The notes under the pieces: model-generated
Seen by the model: only the letters and a program-made list of their open reading frames with translations
What the model was told of the DNA's origin: nothing
Databases searched by the model: none
Source of the DNA: Pholis gunnellus
Taxonomy: Eukaryota > Chordata > Actinopteri > Perciformes > Pholidae
Direction of reading: 5' to 3'
NCBI GenBank assembly: GCA_910591455.2
Contig: OU342806.1
Location: forward strand, 7,120,275-7,184,274
Length of the DNA: 64,000 bases
Translations under genes and position numbers: made by a program
Shown here: in pieces, positions 11,401 to 23,260 of the stretch
Layout of the letters: every line of letters begins with the position of its first letter
Position numbering within the stretch: position 1 is the first letter of the stretch

Positions 11401-13050
11401 CGCCTGCAGGGTCTTCGTCAGACTGTCGGACAGCTCCTGTGTCACTGAAACAGAGGAAAGAGAAGTAGAAGTGTGTGAGAAGCTACCCGAGTGTTCTGTT
11501 AAAATGACACACACTAAGGTTGAGGTCATTAGTTACTCCACTCACCACAGCTGTTCAGGAGAGAGATGAGCGTCTCCACCATCATTCCAAAAGAGTAACA
11601 GTCCCGAGAGTGAGCGGTTTTATCCGGAAACATTTTAAAGCCCTCGACCTGTCGATGACATGTTCCATGAGAACATAAAGGGGGAGGTCTTTCATTTTCA
11701 TAACACAACCTTTAATCTGCTCACCTGCTCTTCTGGGGGAACGCAGCTGGCTTCCCTCACATTCTGAATGCTTGCGAGAAACTGGAGGAGTTGATGAAAA
11801 TTAAAAATTAAAACATAAAACTGATATGCAAAGTCAAGACTTCTTTTTATTTTTGGAAGAACAAACTACACACAGACGTCATCTTGGATACATTCTGCCC
11901 GTTATTCAATCTCGTACCTCAGGCGTAGCTTCAGAGAACTTGCAGACAGTATCCATCCCTCCCAGTTTCCAATGACCATCATCACTGACAAATACAGATG
12001 AAATGCAGACGTTGTTGTGGCTGGATTTGCCCTGGTGGATAAGGAATACAATTTAGGAACTTATCCATGCCCACCACTGTGAAACATGAAACGCCAACAG
12101 CACCTCAGTAGTTACTTTACATAATGATGCCTCATTTAAATGTATTCTCAGGGACAATGATCATTGATTGATCGTCACTTTAAATGAGCCAGTGTTAAGC
12201 CAAAAGGCTAATTTTCAATTGTTGTCCTTCGGCCTGATGTTAAAGTTGGCCATTAAACAAGCTTGGAGGAGTAAGGAAGCATCTTGTAAATTTAGTCTCT
12301 CATCCATTAGGACAATTTCTCAGAGGCTACTTTCAACTCGGCTGTTCTTTTTGCTCACCCTCTCGTGCAGAAACACGAGCGCCTGCAGGATGTCGTAGAT
12401 TCCCGCGCAGATCTCCTCCGGGGAGAGGCTGTCCAGCAGCAGCTCCAGGGGCTGCACGCGCTCCGTCACCAGGTGGATGCCGCCGTCCTGCACCGAGCAG
12501 GACAGGAAGCGCAGCAGACATGGGTGCCTCAGAGTCTTCAGGTGCTGCAGGAAAACGAGAAGTACTTCTTTATTTCCTACATACACGTTCCTTACAGTGA
12601 ATGTCATGCAGCTGAAGGAAAAGTCTGATTATGCAGCCTGAGTGCCAAAACAACCAATTAGCAATTTAGTACACAATGCTGTCAATGGAGAGCATGAAGA
12701 TTTCCTTTGGTATTATGATGTCATGATGATGCTTGCGAATTTGGTGGTAGGTCTCGTGGGCGAGCAGGAAGACTGCACAGATTATGCTGCAGTCCAATTA
12801 TCCAACATTTGCCTCTGAGAACTACATCACTAAGTACAAAACACTAAACAAGTACTCCTGAGCTAAAGGCTTTAGTATGACTTACCTGAGCAGCTTTGTT
12901 GACTTTGTCTTCATTGCCCCGCTTGTGAACAAACACGGATGCCGGCTTTCCATCCTGGAGCATCGCCGAGTGCATGGTGAGTCCGGATGGCAGGGTCAGC
13001 AGCGGCTCCTCCAGCGTACAGCTCCGCACCGCGCTGCTCTCGGCACCCAT
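8412..13050 (-). CDS. scyl3: SCYL3 / PACE-1, catalytically dead SCY1-like kinase, complete
   Basis: Coding exons in transcript order: 13050-12886, 12544-12359, 12031-11918, 11781-11725, 11648-11546, 11444-11333, 11242-11165, 10920-10781, 10620-10430, 10269-10098, 9649-9497, 9387-8588 and 8477-8412. They total 2,337 nt, 778 aa (human 742). The start MGAESS matches human MGSENS and keeps Gly2 and Ser6 for N-myristoylation. Residues 1-about 245 form the kinase-like fold. The glycine loop and HRD are absent, and the DFG position reads WKLGG (138-142), so it is a pseudokinase. HEAT-type repeats follow (about 270-500, including LLGMRDTSDSLVAMTLQSLA). The acidic tail carries DWPDWSDPEE (about 528) and ends LNWEDESGSW. 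Family role: Golgi/cytoplasmic scaffold that binds ezrin at sites of adhesion and migration. The frame is intact; exon 12 alone encodes about 266 residues. Confidence 0.97.
9694..9995. repeat. AT-rich AGTATAGTATG/TCAT repeat in scyl3 intron
   Basis: Within the intron between coding exons 10 and 11, degenerate tandem units such as GTCATAGTATAGAATGCCAT, AGTCATAGTATAGTACG and TCTCAATATAGTATACCAT repeat every 25-40 bp, joined by A-rich spacers. The unit is the same as in the last firrm intron at 6430-7085, here in a single orientation. It gives no ORF. Confidence 0.75.
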
Positions 13051-13065
13051 GGTCCGCGCTTATTC
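13051..13065 (-). other. scyl3 5' UTR part and its acceptor, deciding the first coding exon
   Basis: On the - strand a pyrimidine-rich tract followed by ACTAGCAG ends at 13066, leaving 15 nt of leader before the ATG (context GGACCATGG, strong Kozak). A matching donor CAG/GTAAAG lies at 13166/13165. This implies a non-coding first exon upstream, as in human SCYL3. Confidence 0.65.
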
Positions 13066-13165
13066 CTGCTAGTGGGGATGGGGGCAGAGGGACGCGAGTC
13101 AAACGTGATGTGTGGCAATGCGATGTGGTAAGCAGGCAGCCATAAGCGCAGAGGACACACTTTAC

Positions 13166-13460
13166 CTGTCTCACTGTAGTGGATGCACCGCTTGCTATGT
13201 GACAACTTAGCTAACGTTGTGTTGTTAGCTAGCTAACCTCAGCGCTACGTTAGCCAGCTCGTCATTGCTGTGCGTGTCAGTTGCCCTTCCGCCTTCATAC
13301 AATCACGCCAATGGCGGCGAGGTTAATCCCGTGCTTTTTCAATTTGATCAACCTGCTAGATATAAACACGTAAGATATATTGCCGTCCACTTCTGGACTA
13401 ATCAACGATGCTAACGTGGAGCGAAAGCTGCCCAGTAAACACGGACTCTTCCGGTAAAAG
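13166..13460 (-). promoter_or_regulatory. scyl3 non-coding exon 1 and promoter region
   Basis: The donor at 13166/13165 fixes the inner edge of a likely non-coding exon; the transcription start is not visible. At 13446-13453 the - strand reads ACCGGAAG, a good ETS/GABPA-type element common in TATA-less housekeeping promoters, and CpG dinucleotides are locally frequent (13220-13450). No TATA box is seen. Confidence 0.5.
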
Positions 13461-14600
13461 ACGGAACCACAGAGCAGGGGACACTGTTAGTTCAGAAAAT
13501 GAAAGAAATGAATCACCGAGGTTTATTTGCTGTGTTGGTAAAATTTAATTTCACTGCTTACGAAATACACATAAGTTAGGCATTAGATGTAACATTACTG
13601 CGCGTGATTTTAAGTTTTTAAATCATACAAAACCACCAACACCCCTGCTCTAAAACATAATGGTTGCAACCAAAGTGGTGTGACAAAACGCAAGTATGTG
13701 CATATGGTGTCTAAAATGAATGTAGAAACTGTCACTTAGATGATGCTCTTTGTCTGGTAGATTAGAGTCTGTGGTCCAAGATATGTCTTTGTTTAAATCC
13801 ATAGTATTTTAGCGACCCTTGGTCAAGAAAAACAGTTTGGAAGCTATTTAGGAACCTAGGAATTAAAGAAAAAAACAGCTACAGGTGACAATTACACTAC
13901 AGGGTCGTGAACTTCATGTGGCGGTGGAAGGGACAGTTCTTAAAATTCTGCTAAGAATGTTATCCTAACCCAAAATAGTGAACACTAGTGTAACATTACA
14001 AGTGAAGAGACAGCATTTGAAGCTTTGTCCTGATTATTTTCTGGCTTCATAAAATAAATAATCTCCACAACATTTCTCTCATGGGATTTATCTTCTTTAT
14101 GTAAATGGTTTGTGTTACTGTTAAATGTTATCACTATATACTTAAGATCATATAATTGAGTAACTGTACTCATATTGTACAGTTAAGTATCTGGAAATGT
14201 TATATATTTTACTTGTGCTTTATATGTGTATTGATGAAGTTATCATTAAAATGGTATTCTTAATTACTGATACATTGATAATCAGTTCTGTGTGAAACAC
14301 TTGTGAAAAGACACTGAAATTGTGTTTTATGTCTACTTTTGGCCTTAAATTGTGTTTGTTTTCCGCTGAAAACCTGTTTTTCAATGCATTTATTTATATT
14401 TTATTGTACAAATAAAAAACTTGAAATTGAAACACTGAAGTGGCGATAATGTTTCCAATACTGTGGCTTTATTAACATGCTGTCATACACATAAATATAC
14501 ATATTATATACATAAAAGCACAATCAGTTAATAATATCGTTGTATCAGACATTTCACAACTGAGCACAAAAGTCAGATGTTGTCTCAGTTTCAGACGTGG
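13461..14600. other. scyl3-lpxn intergenic spacer
   Basis: AT-rich sequence between two divergent genes. It contains no ORF worth calling, no recognised repeat and no RNA gene. An AATAAA on the + strand near 14410 has no gene upstream of it on that strand, so it is probably chance. Confidence 0.6.
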
Positions 14601-14607
14601 CTCTTGG

Positions 14608-14703
14608 TTTCCTCTTTACAAGGAAACAGCAACATCGCATACCAACCATAGTAAGGTTTCTGCTTCAGTAACAAACGAAAACACACCTTTGTCAGAGGAA
14701 GTG
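14608..14703 (+). promoter_or_regulatory. two PU.1/ETS-like boxes upstream of lpxn
   Basis: AGAGGAAGTG at 14694-14703 (+ strand) closely matches the PU.1 (SPI1) consensus and lies 113 bp before the lpxn ATG. A second copy, AAAGAGGAAA on the - strand, lies at 14617-14608. Leupaxin is known as a haematopoietic-enriched paxillin relative, so myeloid/lymphoid ETS control is plausible; binding itself is inferred. Confidence 0.45.
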
Positions 14704-14815
14704 ATGATTTTGACCAGATGATAATTTGGGCCGGTTACCTTAGTAACTTAACAGCAGCAAAAAAACAAACCAAAAAACACTCACTCACTCTCAAGTAGAG
14801 AAAGCAGGAGACAAC

Positions 14816-17800
14816 ATGGACGAGCTCGGTAAGACATGTTTTATGCTGCTGATCATACTCAAATTGATCAGTGGACATCGTTTTAGATATGAAATCATTA
14901 TTGTAATTGTAAAATATTCAGAGCAAGATGATTTAAAGTTGATGTAGAAAATAGAAGTGAAAGGAATAATTGATCGTAGAGTAAGATGACAGTGCTTTAC
15001 AGCACGTATTCTGTTACCCACACCAAGTACAGGGCACAATACGCTTTACTTTTAAATGCAGTTCAGCCTGTAATCATTTAAATCATTTCTTTTTACACTG
15101 TTTTGTTACTGTGTCTTGGTTTTGTACTGTAATTTCAATCATGCTCTTAGTTGTTTGTAAAGTAACCTGCTTTTTTTGAGCCAGGACTCTCACAAATAGT
15201 ATCATGAGAAATAAAGTTTAAAAAAAGATTGGGCTTCACTGATCATCAAAACATACAACTCATGTCTTGGAATAAAAATACAAAACTTTCACTATGTTCT
15301 GAAAATAGAGGATGTTCAGATTTGTGTGAAATGTGACGACAGAGTTATAAAATATCAAAGACAATAGTGTTAAAACATTTATTCTTTTTCTTCAAACAGC
15401 CGTGTTGTTTACTTTCCTTAGCAGAGACTTTATTCATACAAATATTCCCATTTTCTTAAATGTGTGGGTTGTTATTTTATGAAGGACAGTTGACATTTTC
15501 ACAGGTCTTGCAACAGTATTACAAGTTTCACTTCTGCAACATGCAGCACCATCACTTCCTGAGGAAGCTGACATGCATGAGGCAACCTCAGAGTAATCCA
15601 TCTTTAGCTATACATCGAGGTGCACTGCATCTCACTTCACAGGAAATATTTCACACCGAGCAAACTTTACACATCCTCCAGTGGAACAGTGCACACCCAG
15701 AAAGCACACTCGATGTGTTGTGTAAATACTGCATGCTTGCATAATGTATTTCTGTTTATGTGTGTGGTTAGAAGATTTATGGCCTGTATCCTGCCGCAGA
15801 TATGCTGTTGGAGGAGTTGGCCGTGAATTCAGCAAGTTCAGAAAGTGTCAATGAGAACAGGAGCAATGATCCAGCCGCTGGAGTGGTGAATACAAAGGCA
15901 CGCAAATTAAAAAAAACACTTAGACTGGACCACAACTTTCTTCATTATCACCTTTTTCTGTTGTAATCAAACTTGAAATGTATTCTCAACCAACTCTACT
16001 CTCTAAAATAATTTGTCATCTTGTCCACAGGTGTCAGATGTAGTTTATGCTGGATTAAACAAAAAAGGAAAAGGCCCAGTCTGCTCCAATGTGTACAGGT
16101 GAAGCACAAGATTGCCCCTGATTCACATTATCATTGTGTAAACTGTAAATATAGGAAACAGGAGATTGCTTGAAATGAATGGCACATATGTTAAAATTAC
16201 AAGGACTTCCACTTTTAAAGCATCCTAATGTACACAATGATCTTACTGATTTTGCAATCTACTACTTTAAACACTAGAATTTTTAACAGATCTAACTCCA
16301 GAAATATTAGAAAAGACATCATATCATAAGTATGGCCCTATGCCTATCTCTGTATGGCTTCTGTGTAGATTTGTATTCTGTTTTCTGAATTTTCCTAGTT
16401 CATAACTCAACATTACATTATTGTAAAATATCACCCTCAGATTATGTTCAGAGACCTCGATAGGAATGTGTACAGTAGTCATGGGGTAGTTCGTATTCTT
16501 GCAGCTTTCTAACTTGCCCCTCTCTGGGTTTTAGTGATCTGCCAGCTCCTGTGGCAGCTTCCCCGACTCCTGACTCTCCCACTAAGGAGCTGGATGCTAT
16601 CTTGCAGGATATGCTGGGTCTGGGACAAGAGGTCAGTACATTGACTGCAAGTGCATGTGTCAAAATAATTGAAATGTATATATTTTGTTCTGTTAGAGAA
16701 TAATTCACAGAATAATTCTAGTCCATATAAAGTGGTGATGAATATGGTAAGAGACAACGGTTTATGTGCAGTGAAGAAACTTTCCAAACAGGAGTGAAAT
16801 TAACCAGGTTTGACAACAGAGGGCAGTATTGTACTAATTCCAACACTGCACAGCCTCAAGTAGAATTTCAGTATTGGAGCATTCATGAGCACCGACTTTA
16901 AAAAGACACATTAATCAAAAACACAGCTACAAACAACAGATTTCTGTACGTATTTGTTTCATCACTTAGGACCCAGAGTCTTCAACAACCCCACCGCCTC
17001 TTACACAAAAACAGTCTGTGAAAAAGAAAACAGAAGATGGGCAACGGGAGAACAAGGAGAGCAGCAGCAGCACAGCAGCTTCAGACGCAAACGCCTCGAC
17101 CACGAGCAAGAAAACTGAAACAATAGATGACCTGCTAGGAGGGCTGAGCTCTGATTTGGAGAAGATTGGCGTGCGCACCACGGCCAAGGGCCACTGTGCT
17201 TCTTGCAACAAATGCATCGTGGGAAAGGTATAAAAAGCCACATAATCAGATGGGCAAGCATTTCAAATCTAAGTATTGTAGATTAAGAAATCTATATGAA
17301 AAGACGCAAAGTCAGCCTTATACATTGACAAAGGACAATTGTGTAAACCTCTCTATTTCTCCTTGCACTACCTTTCCTCTTCTGTAGATGATCACAGCGC
17401 TGGGTGAGGTGTGGCACCCTGAGCACTTTGTGTGTGTGGCGTGTAAGACGGAGCTGAGCACCACAGGCTTCTTTGAGAGAGAGGGTCGGCCGTACTGTGA
17501 CAAAGACTACCATCAGCTCTTCTCTCCTCGTTGTGCCTACTGCAAGGGGCCCATTTTGGAGGTGATAAACCTAAAACTCTTCTTTTTTTGGTTCACTGTG
17601 TGTTGACGATTTTCTTTTTTTAAACAAAAGGAACTCAATCATATACTTAAATGGCCCACTTGCCTTTTGTTTGACACTAATTTGTTCTGTCATATATTAC
17701 ATCCATTTATGTAAACAATAATCTTTCAAAGATTGGATGATGACATATAGTAGTAGTTCATTTTTCTAGACGTATCCAACATGTCATCTTACTAAATAAA

Positions 17801-20797
17801 ACACAAAACCATATCGGGGATTCTGCAGTCTGGGCTTATGCTGCAGACCAAAGTCATTAATCAGCAACTTCTGCAATGTCCAATGTCTGTGGTTCAAATG
17901 AGGTTTGTGCTTCCTCACATCTGAACATATGACATGTGACAGACCTTTATCCTAATCTTTAAAGGAAGTAAAAGCATGATGATGTGTTTTTATGTCTGTC
18001 TGGTTTACCAGAACATCCTGACAGCTCTGGACCAGAGCTGGCACCCTGACCACTTCTTCTGTACACACTGTGGAGGCCTGTTTGGACCTGATGGTAAGAG
18101 GCTTGTGCATCCATTATTATTCACTGGAAACCACAACTACAGTACAAATAATCTCATGTATTATCACTCAGAATTAATCGTATGTGTCTTATGCATGTCG
18201 CAGGTTTCCTAGAAAAGGATGGGAAGCCCTACTGTAGCAAGGACTTCTACCACCTCTTTGCTCCCAAGTGCTCAGGCTGCGGGGAGTCAGTGAGGGAGAA
18301 CTACCTGACTGCAGCCAACGGCACCTGGCATCCAGAGTGCTTCGTCTGCGCAGTGAGCCTTTTTTTTTTTTTACCTCAGACCACACACACGGCTCTGGCT
18401 CGCACACAAGCCTGGGAGTAAATGAGAAAGATACCCACACATTTGCTTTATTTGCAACATTCTGACCGCAAGGCTGATGAAAACCGTATGCCTGATGAAT
18501 ACTCTGCGGTTGAAATGATGCAAATAAATCAAGGAAACCATATTTCCTCAGTGTGTGTGTCTTGTGCGTTCTCTGCGAACCTACTTCTGTATGCAGCATC
18601 TGGACAAAAAAACGGTTCGGTGTGCAGCTTTCCTTCTGCTTTACTCGGTTTTGAGCAATTGTTAGACATAAATGCTGTCAGTAGAGACGCTGACATGAGG
18701 TAGCAACTTTTCATACTTTATGGCCCCTAAAGAAAACCATTCTTTCTTGACTGTGCATAAACCTGAACATGAATTACATAAAATACATTGCTCTTTAAAC
18801 CTATCATTCAAAATATCATAAATACAATTAAGATTAACAACATCACATAAAACATGGAATACATCCAACTACGACTATCCAACCCAATCATTGCTGCAGT
18901 TTTATCATCCCCATCACAACCAGCATCTCACCATTAGCACAGAACATAAACATTGTTTTACATGGAGCACTTATTATTATTGTCATTATTCAATCAGCAA
19001 GGTCAGGATTTTACCTGGCCTTCAGTGAACTACATCTAACTCCAGAGGTCCGGAGGTCAAACACTCCATTAACAGGATGAAGTGGACACTCAAAAAGCAG
19101 CCGAGCCTTTTTAATCAACGTCCCGCTGGAAATAAATCAGGTAGTTCATAAAATGTAGCACCTTTGATCTTTCTGGCCACTTAGACCATGCTGTGCTGCA
19201 GCCTGGTCTCGTCAACAGAAGAGAGATTTTCCTTCCATGAAGTGTAACTACAAAACCTACGACTACAAAATGTTCTAAAATCATTCATCATCAATAGTTT
19301 TAGCTGCATATACTTTTAAGAAACATTTGTCTCCAACACTAACCTTTCTCACAGTGGACATTGTGACTTGTTAAAAATAGGTTCAGCTGTTTGTGTGCCA
19401 GGGCCCTGGAGTTGTGCATGCTGGCGCACTGTTATGGCTTACTGACTCACATAAATGAAACAGAGCCACCGTTAATGTTAAGAGTCACACCTGTGCTTTT
19501 ACTGCTATGACGAGTCAAAATGCCCGCCAAGAGAAACCTTACGCAGCATCCCTCCCTCCTGGACTTATTTAGTTTATGTTGTAAGTGAGGGATAAAACCG
19601 GTTCCATGATTGTAATGGTTGACAGAGAAGCTATAAACTAACCATTTTTAGCCACGTAACAGGCCAAGCTCCAGCATGACGAACTCATGACATTCCCATT
19701 AACCTCAGATGTACTGTGAGTGCTACGTGCTACATGCTAATGACAAGCTAAACCAACATAGTGACCATGATAAATATATTCACAGATTCTGATATATATC
19801 ACTTAGATCTCCATCATAACACATGGCAAGCTCACTTTCTACATTATGGGACCTTTAATCTGCAGATTATGTAGCTTTAGGCCCACTTTACATTATAGCT
19901 GACCATTTTGCAGAGCATACTAAAGGGTTATAAATACCTTCCAGGTGGCCTTTAGTTTTCATTCGTTTCTACAAATTATAGAGATTATAATGTGACATTG
20001 TAATTTCATGGTAATAAAATTGTGGAAAGTTTCCCTTCTTATTCGACGAAGAAAACTGGCATCAGACACCAGCTACTGAATGCACAAAGCTGTAAAACTC
20101 TCACTATGATGACACGTTCACCCTTTTTGCACATCTTATATATTTAATTTAGCAGCAAGATTGCTTACTTTCAAATATCTAATCACAGCATGTCCTTGAA
20201 CACACCACGAAGGGGCCAAGTTTTAGAAAGAGTTCCTGCTTGCATCTACATTTCTATTTAGTAATAATCTAATTTAGGTAAACAATCATGTTTCATTGAT
20301 AACCTGTTCCAAAAAGTTAAATTCCCATGCAGAACTAAAGCTGTGGTGTGCTTTGGATAAGGATCATACACCCATATACATGAGAATCAAACATGATCCT
20401 TTAAAAGCAAACATTTGTGTCCAGATTTTACACCATTATCCTTCTTCCTCCATCTCTAATCTCTTTTTCTGTCTCTCTGTATCCTCTCTTCCATCCTTTC
20501 CCTATATTTCTCCTCTGTTCTTTTACCCAGGACTGTCTGAAGCCCTTCACTGATGGCTGTTTCATGGAGTTGGATGGTCGACCCCTCTGCTCACAGCACT
20601 TCCACTCTCGGCAGGGCACTCTGTGCGGCGGCTGCAGTGAGCCCATCACGGGCCGCTGCATCTCTGCTCTCGATCGCAAGTTTCACCCCGAGCACTTTGT
20701 GTGCGCCTTCTGTCTGCGGCAGCTCAGCCAAGGCATCTTCAAGGAGGAGAAAGGGAAGCCATACTGCTCGGCTTGCTTTGACAAACTCTTTGTGTGA
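14816..20797 (+). CDS. lpxn: Leupaxin, LD-motif and four-LIM-domain adhesion adaptor, complete
   Basis: Exons: 14816-14828, 15800-15885, 16031-16098, 16535-16631, 16970-17227, 17388-17561, 18012-18093, 18204-18352 and 20531-20797 (stop TGA). They total 1,194 nt, 397 aa (human 386). The start is ACAACATGG, giving MDELDMLLEEL, the first LD motif. Further LD motifs are LDAILQDM (75-82) and IDDLLGGL (140-147); Y39 in DVVYAGL is a possible phosphotyrosine site. Four LIM domains with complete Cys/His zinc ligands start at C164, C223, C282 and C341, and the protein ends DKLFV. KGHCASC, HQLFSPRCAYC and ITGRCISA fit leupaxin better than paxillin or Hic-5. The family binds PYK2/FAK and PTP-PEST at adhesion sites and acts as a nuclear receptor coactivator. 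The short N-terminus also fits leupaxin. The gene is divergent from scyl3. Confidence 0.9.
18353..20530 (+). other. 2.2-kb last intron of lpxn with a repeat end
   Basis: This is the largest intron of the gene. No ORF of note is present. At about 19830-19859 the sequence ends ATTATGGGACCTTTAA, which I recognise as one terminus of a TTAAAGGTCCCATA-type inverted-repeat element common in percomorph fish; I could not find its other end. The rest is unassigned. Confidence 0.5.
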
Positions 20798-21843
20798 GAC
20801 ATACCGTACGCAGCGTACGAACAACGCAACAGAAACCAATCAAATGCAGCATCATTGTCATCGATGAGATTATAATTTTCCCCATACACATTACATACGG
20901 CAACTATACTATTCTTACATTACAAGAGTGTGTTTGCATTAGTACAGATGCACAAAAGTTTCATTTTATTCAGCGCTTCTTGGCCCACCGAGATACTTGA
21001 GGTTTTCATGAATTGCAATCCAAAGTGTGCAACATGAACTGTGACATAAATTATTGTTAGATTTTGAAAATCTGGAAAAAATTCTCACATTATAACAGAA
21101 TTAACGACGTGGTTGTAAAACACGTGGAAAGTACCTATGATGATAAAAACACTGAAGAAACCTTTGGATGGTTCTAAAAGGTCTGTTGCTGACACTTGCG
21201 CTAAATTATATAGGATTTCATACATCATGATCACATAAAACTCATAAATGGAGAAAGAAAAACACAGAAGTGCAGTTTTAATCCGTGGTTTCCATTAAAC
21301 TATCCTCAGTTTGCCATAAAACTTGGCCGTCTGGAGATACTCTCTGGCAGTATGGAGCAGTTCGTCAAGGGGACTTGTCTATGTGTCCTGATAGCTTGTA
21401 TTGGCAGGGACTGGCATGGAATCGGCGTGCCAACCTGAGGTTCCTCTTACTCTGACTTACCATTTGGCCCCTGGCATGCACTGGATTCAAACAACCTCTT
21501 CAGTCTCCACACAGGCTCCTTTATAGACGCCTATAGAAGATTAATGAAGGTGGTGATGTGAACAAAGGTGGTTTCAGGAGGAGCTCCTTCACATCGCTGC
21601 ATCTCTTCAGCTTCTCACTTTCACTGTTGAGGGATGAATCAGCCTCAAAGTGCTTTAGAGTACATTTCTTTTTTATGATGCGCCTCGTATTTCTGGGCCC
21701 ATTTTTTTTTGTTGCCTGACATTTTTTTTGTTCACTCCTGATAACTAACAGCTTTCATGATTTGTTGAGAAATTTGCAGCCCAGTTAGGATGGAGCAGAA
21801 CATGTTTTATGTATTTAAATGTGAGAATTTGAAACAAATACCA
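20798..21843 (+). other. lpxn 3' UTR / 3' flank
   Basis: AT-rich sequence after the stop codon with no ORF. Candidate poly(A) signals are ATTAAA at 21294-21299 and, at the edge of a small repeat, 21843-21848. No canonical AATAAA was found before 21900, so the transcript end is uncertain. Confidence 0.5.
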
Positions 21844-21944
21844 TTAAAGGGAACATATTGTGCTAATCTTTAGGTTCATGCTTGTATTTCTTTCTTTTTT
21901 TTACTGGAACTCCAGATACCAAAATGTGTGTGAATCCCCTTTAA
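21844..21944. mobile_element. 101-bp TTAA-ended inverted-repeat element (MITE-like)
   Basis: The element begins TTAAAGGGAACATATTGTGC and ends CCCTTTAA, giving perfect 8-bp inverted termini. The TTAA ends suggest a piggyBac-like TTAA target duplication. The left end matches a percomorph repeat I know from memory; the interior is much shorter than in full copies, so this is probably an internally deleted copy. Confidence 0.5.
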
Positions 21945-22186
21945 CCTCTTCATGATGTACATGCTCCCGTTTTTTCTCGTCTTATATGTGATTTTACGTG
22001 AATGTTAATGCTTTTTCTGCTGCCAGCTTTCAAACATCTTACATCTGCATGATCTTGAACACAACATCAAGGACAATGCGACAATTGTCAGATGAAGTAG
22101 AAAATCTGTATGAAGTTCATACAGTGCTGAAACAAACAAACAATGGAAGCTAGAAAATCAATAATTAAAGCTATAGGAAATCAAAG

Positions 22187-22523
22187 GAACAGTGTGTAGG
22201 ATTTAGGGAGAGTTCTAGGCAGAAATGGAATATAATATTCATAACATGTTTCCATTTGTGTATAATCACCTGAAAATAAAAATGGTAGTGTGTTCATTAC
22301 CTTAGAATGAGCCATTCATTACTACTGGGGGGGTCCTCTTCATGTTGCCATGTTGCATTGCTATGTTTCTACAGAAGCCCAAAATGGACAAACCAAACTC
22401 TGGCTGTAAATAGGGCCTTTTGCATTTTTATGTCGCCTGAAGGCCAATGTAATGGAGGGGTGTTCAGCTGGATGCAATCTGCAATCTCACCACTAGATGC
22501 CACTAAATCCTCAACACTGCTTT
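22187..22523. mobile_element. 337-bp MITE with ~21-bp terminal inverted repeats
   Basis: The left end GGAACAGTGTGTAGGATTTA and the right end (reverse complement AAAGCAGTGTTGAGGATTTA) pair at 16 of 21 positions. TCAAAG flanks both sides (22181-22186 and 22524-22529) as a candidate target duplication. Interior phrases (GGCAGAAATGGAATATAATA, ATAATCACCTGAAAATAA, TTTCTACAGAAGCCCAAAA) match a very common percomorph non-autonomous DNA transposon. It encodes no transposase. Confidence 0.75.
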
Positions 22524-22609
22524 TCAAAGTAAAAGTAAATTAAGCTGATTGAAGGATAGCGGGTATAGACGAGTAAATTAAACCACTTTATCAGTGACAT
22601 ATTTTTTTT

Positions 22610-23260
22610 TTAAGTATTGAATGTCACAGAAATAACCTTTGAAATATTAAGATAGCCAAACCTCTGTCGAACACTAAGTTCAGACTTCTTGCCGATGTCA
22701 AACCGTAGCTCATCAAACGGTGTCTTATCCTCAGATGAACACTGGCTACATTCTGTCGGCCCTGCGGCCACTTTTTTCTTCGGCTTTTCTTCAAGACACT
22801 TTGACTTGCTGTGTGACGCTAGTGTGCGAGTGGGAACGGAGGCGGGCATTAATCATGCTGTCATCACTGTCAGACCAGGCCTCTCATAGTCTCCACAGGG
22901 TACGGCCCTTGCATCATGGAAGAAGTATCATGTTCAGTCAAAATCCACAATCGTAAGTGTTTAATGATCTAACAGCCGTGTTCCCAGATTCCTGAACTCA
23001 AAGACATACTGTAATGTAAAAAGTGTAATATGTTGAAACACACCGCAAAGATTTGCATTTTGTGTTGCAAGATACCCGAGGAGTTTCTTTTTTTCCCCAG
23101 CATGAACCGTAAGAAGAACATCAACCTGGATCTGATCTGAGACCTCGGTGACGTGTTTGTATAATTTCCTATCGTCACACGACCTGACGAATGTCAGGAT
23201 GTTCATCCGAATATTAAAAATAGTTCTTTCTGCACCATTCACTGTCACAACTGCCTGCAA
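22610..23260 (-). other. two unrecognised minus-strand ORFs, possible exons
   Basis: Two adjacent minus-strand ORFs look more protein-like than their surroundings. The upstream one (23260-22961) is open from a TAA and contains VTVNGAERTIFNIRMN; its first ATG is at MNILTFV, and an acceptor-like TTGCAG precedes GCAGTTG. The downstream one (22849-22610) starts MPASVPTRTLASHSKSK and contains KTPFDELRFDIGKKSEL. I recognise no family with any confidence. No joined model with convincing splice sites was found, so these may be chance ORFs or decayed sequence. Confidence 0.2.
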
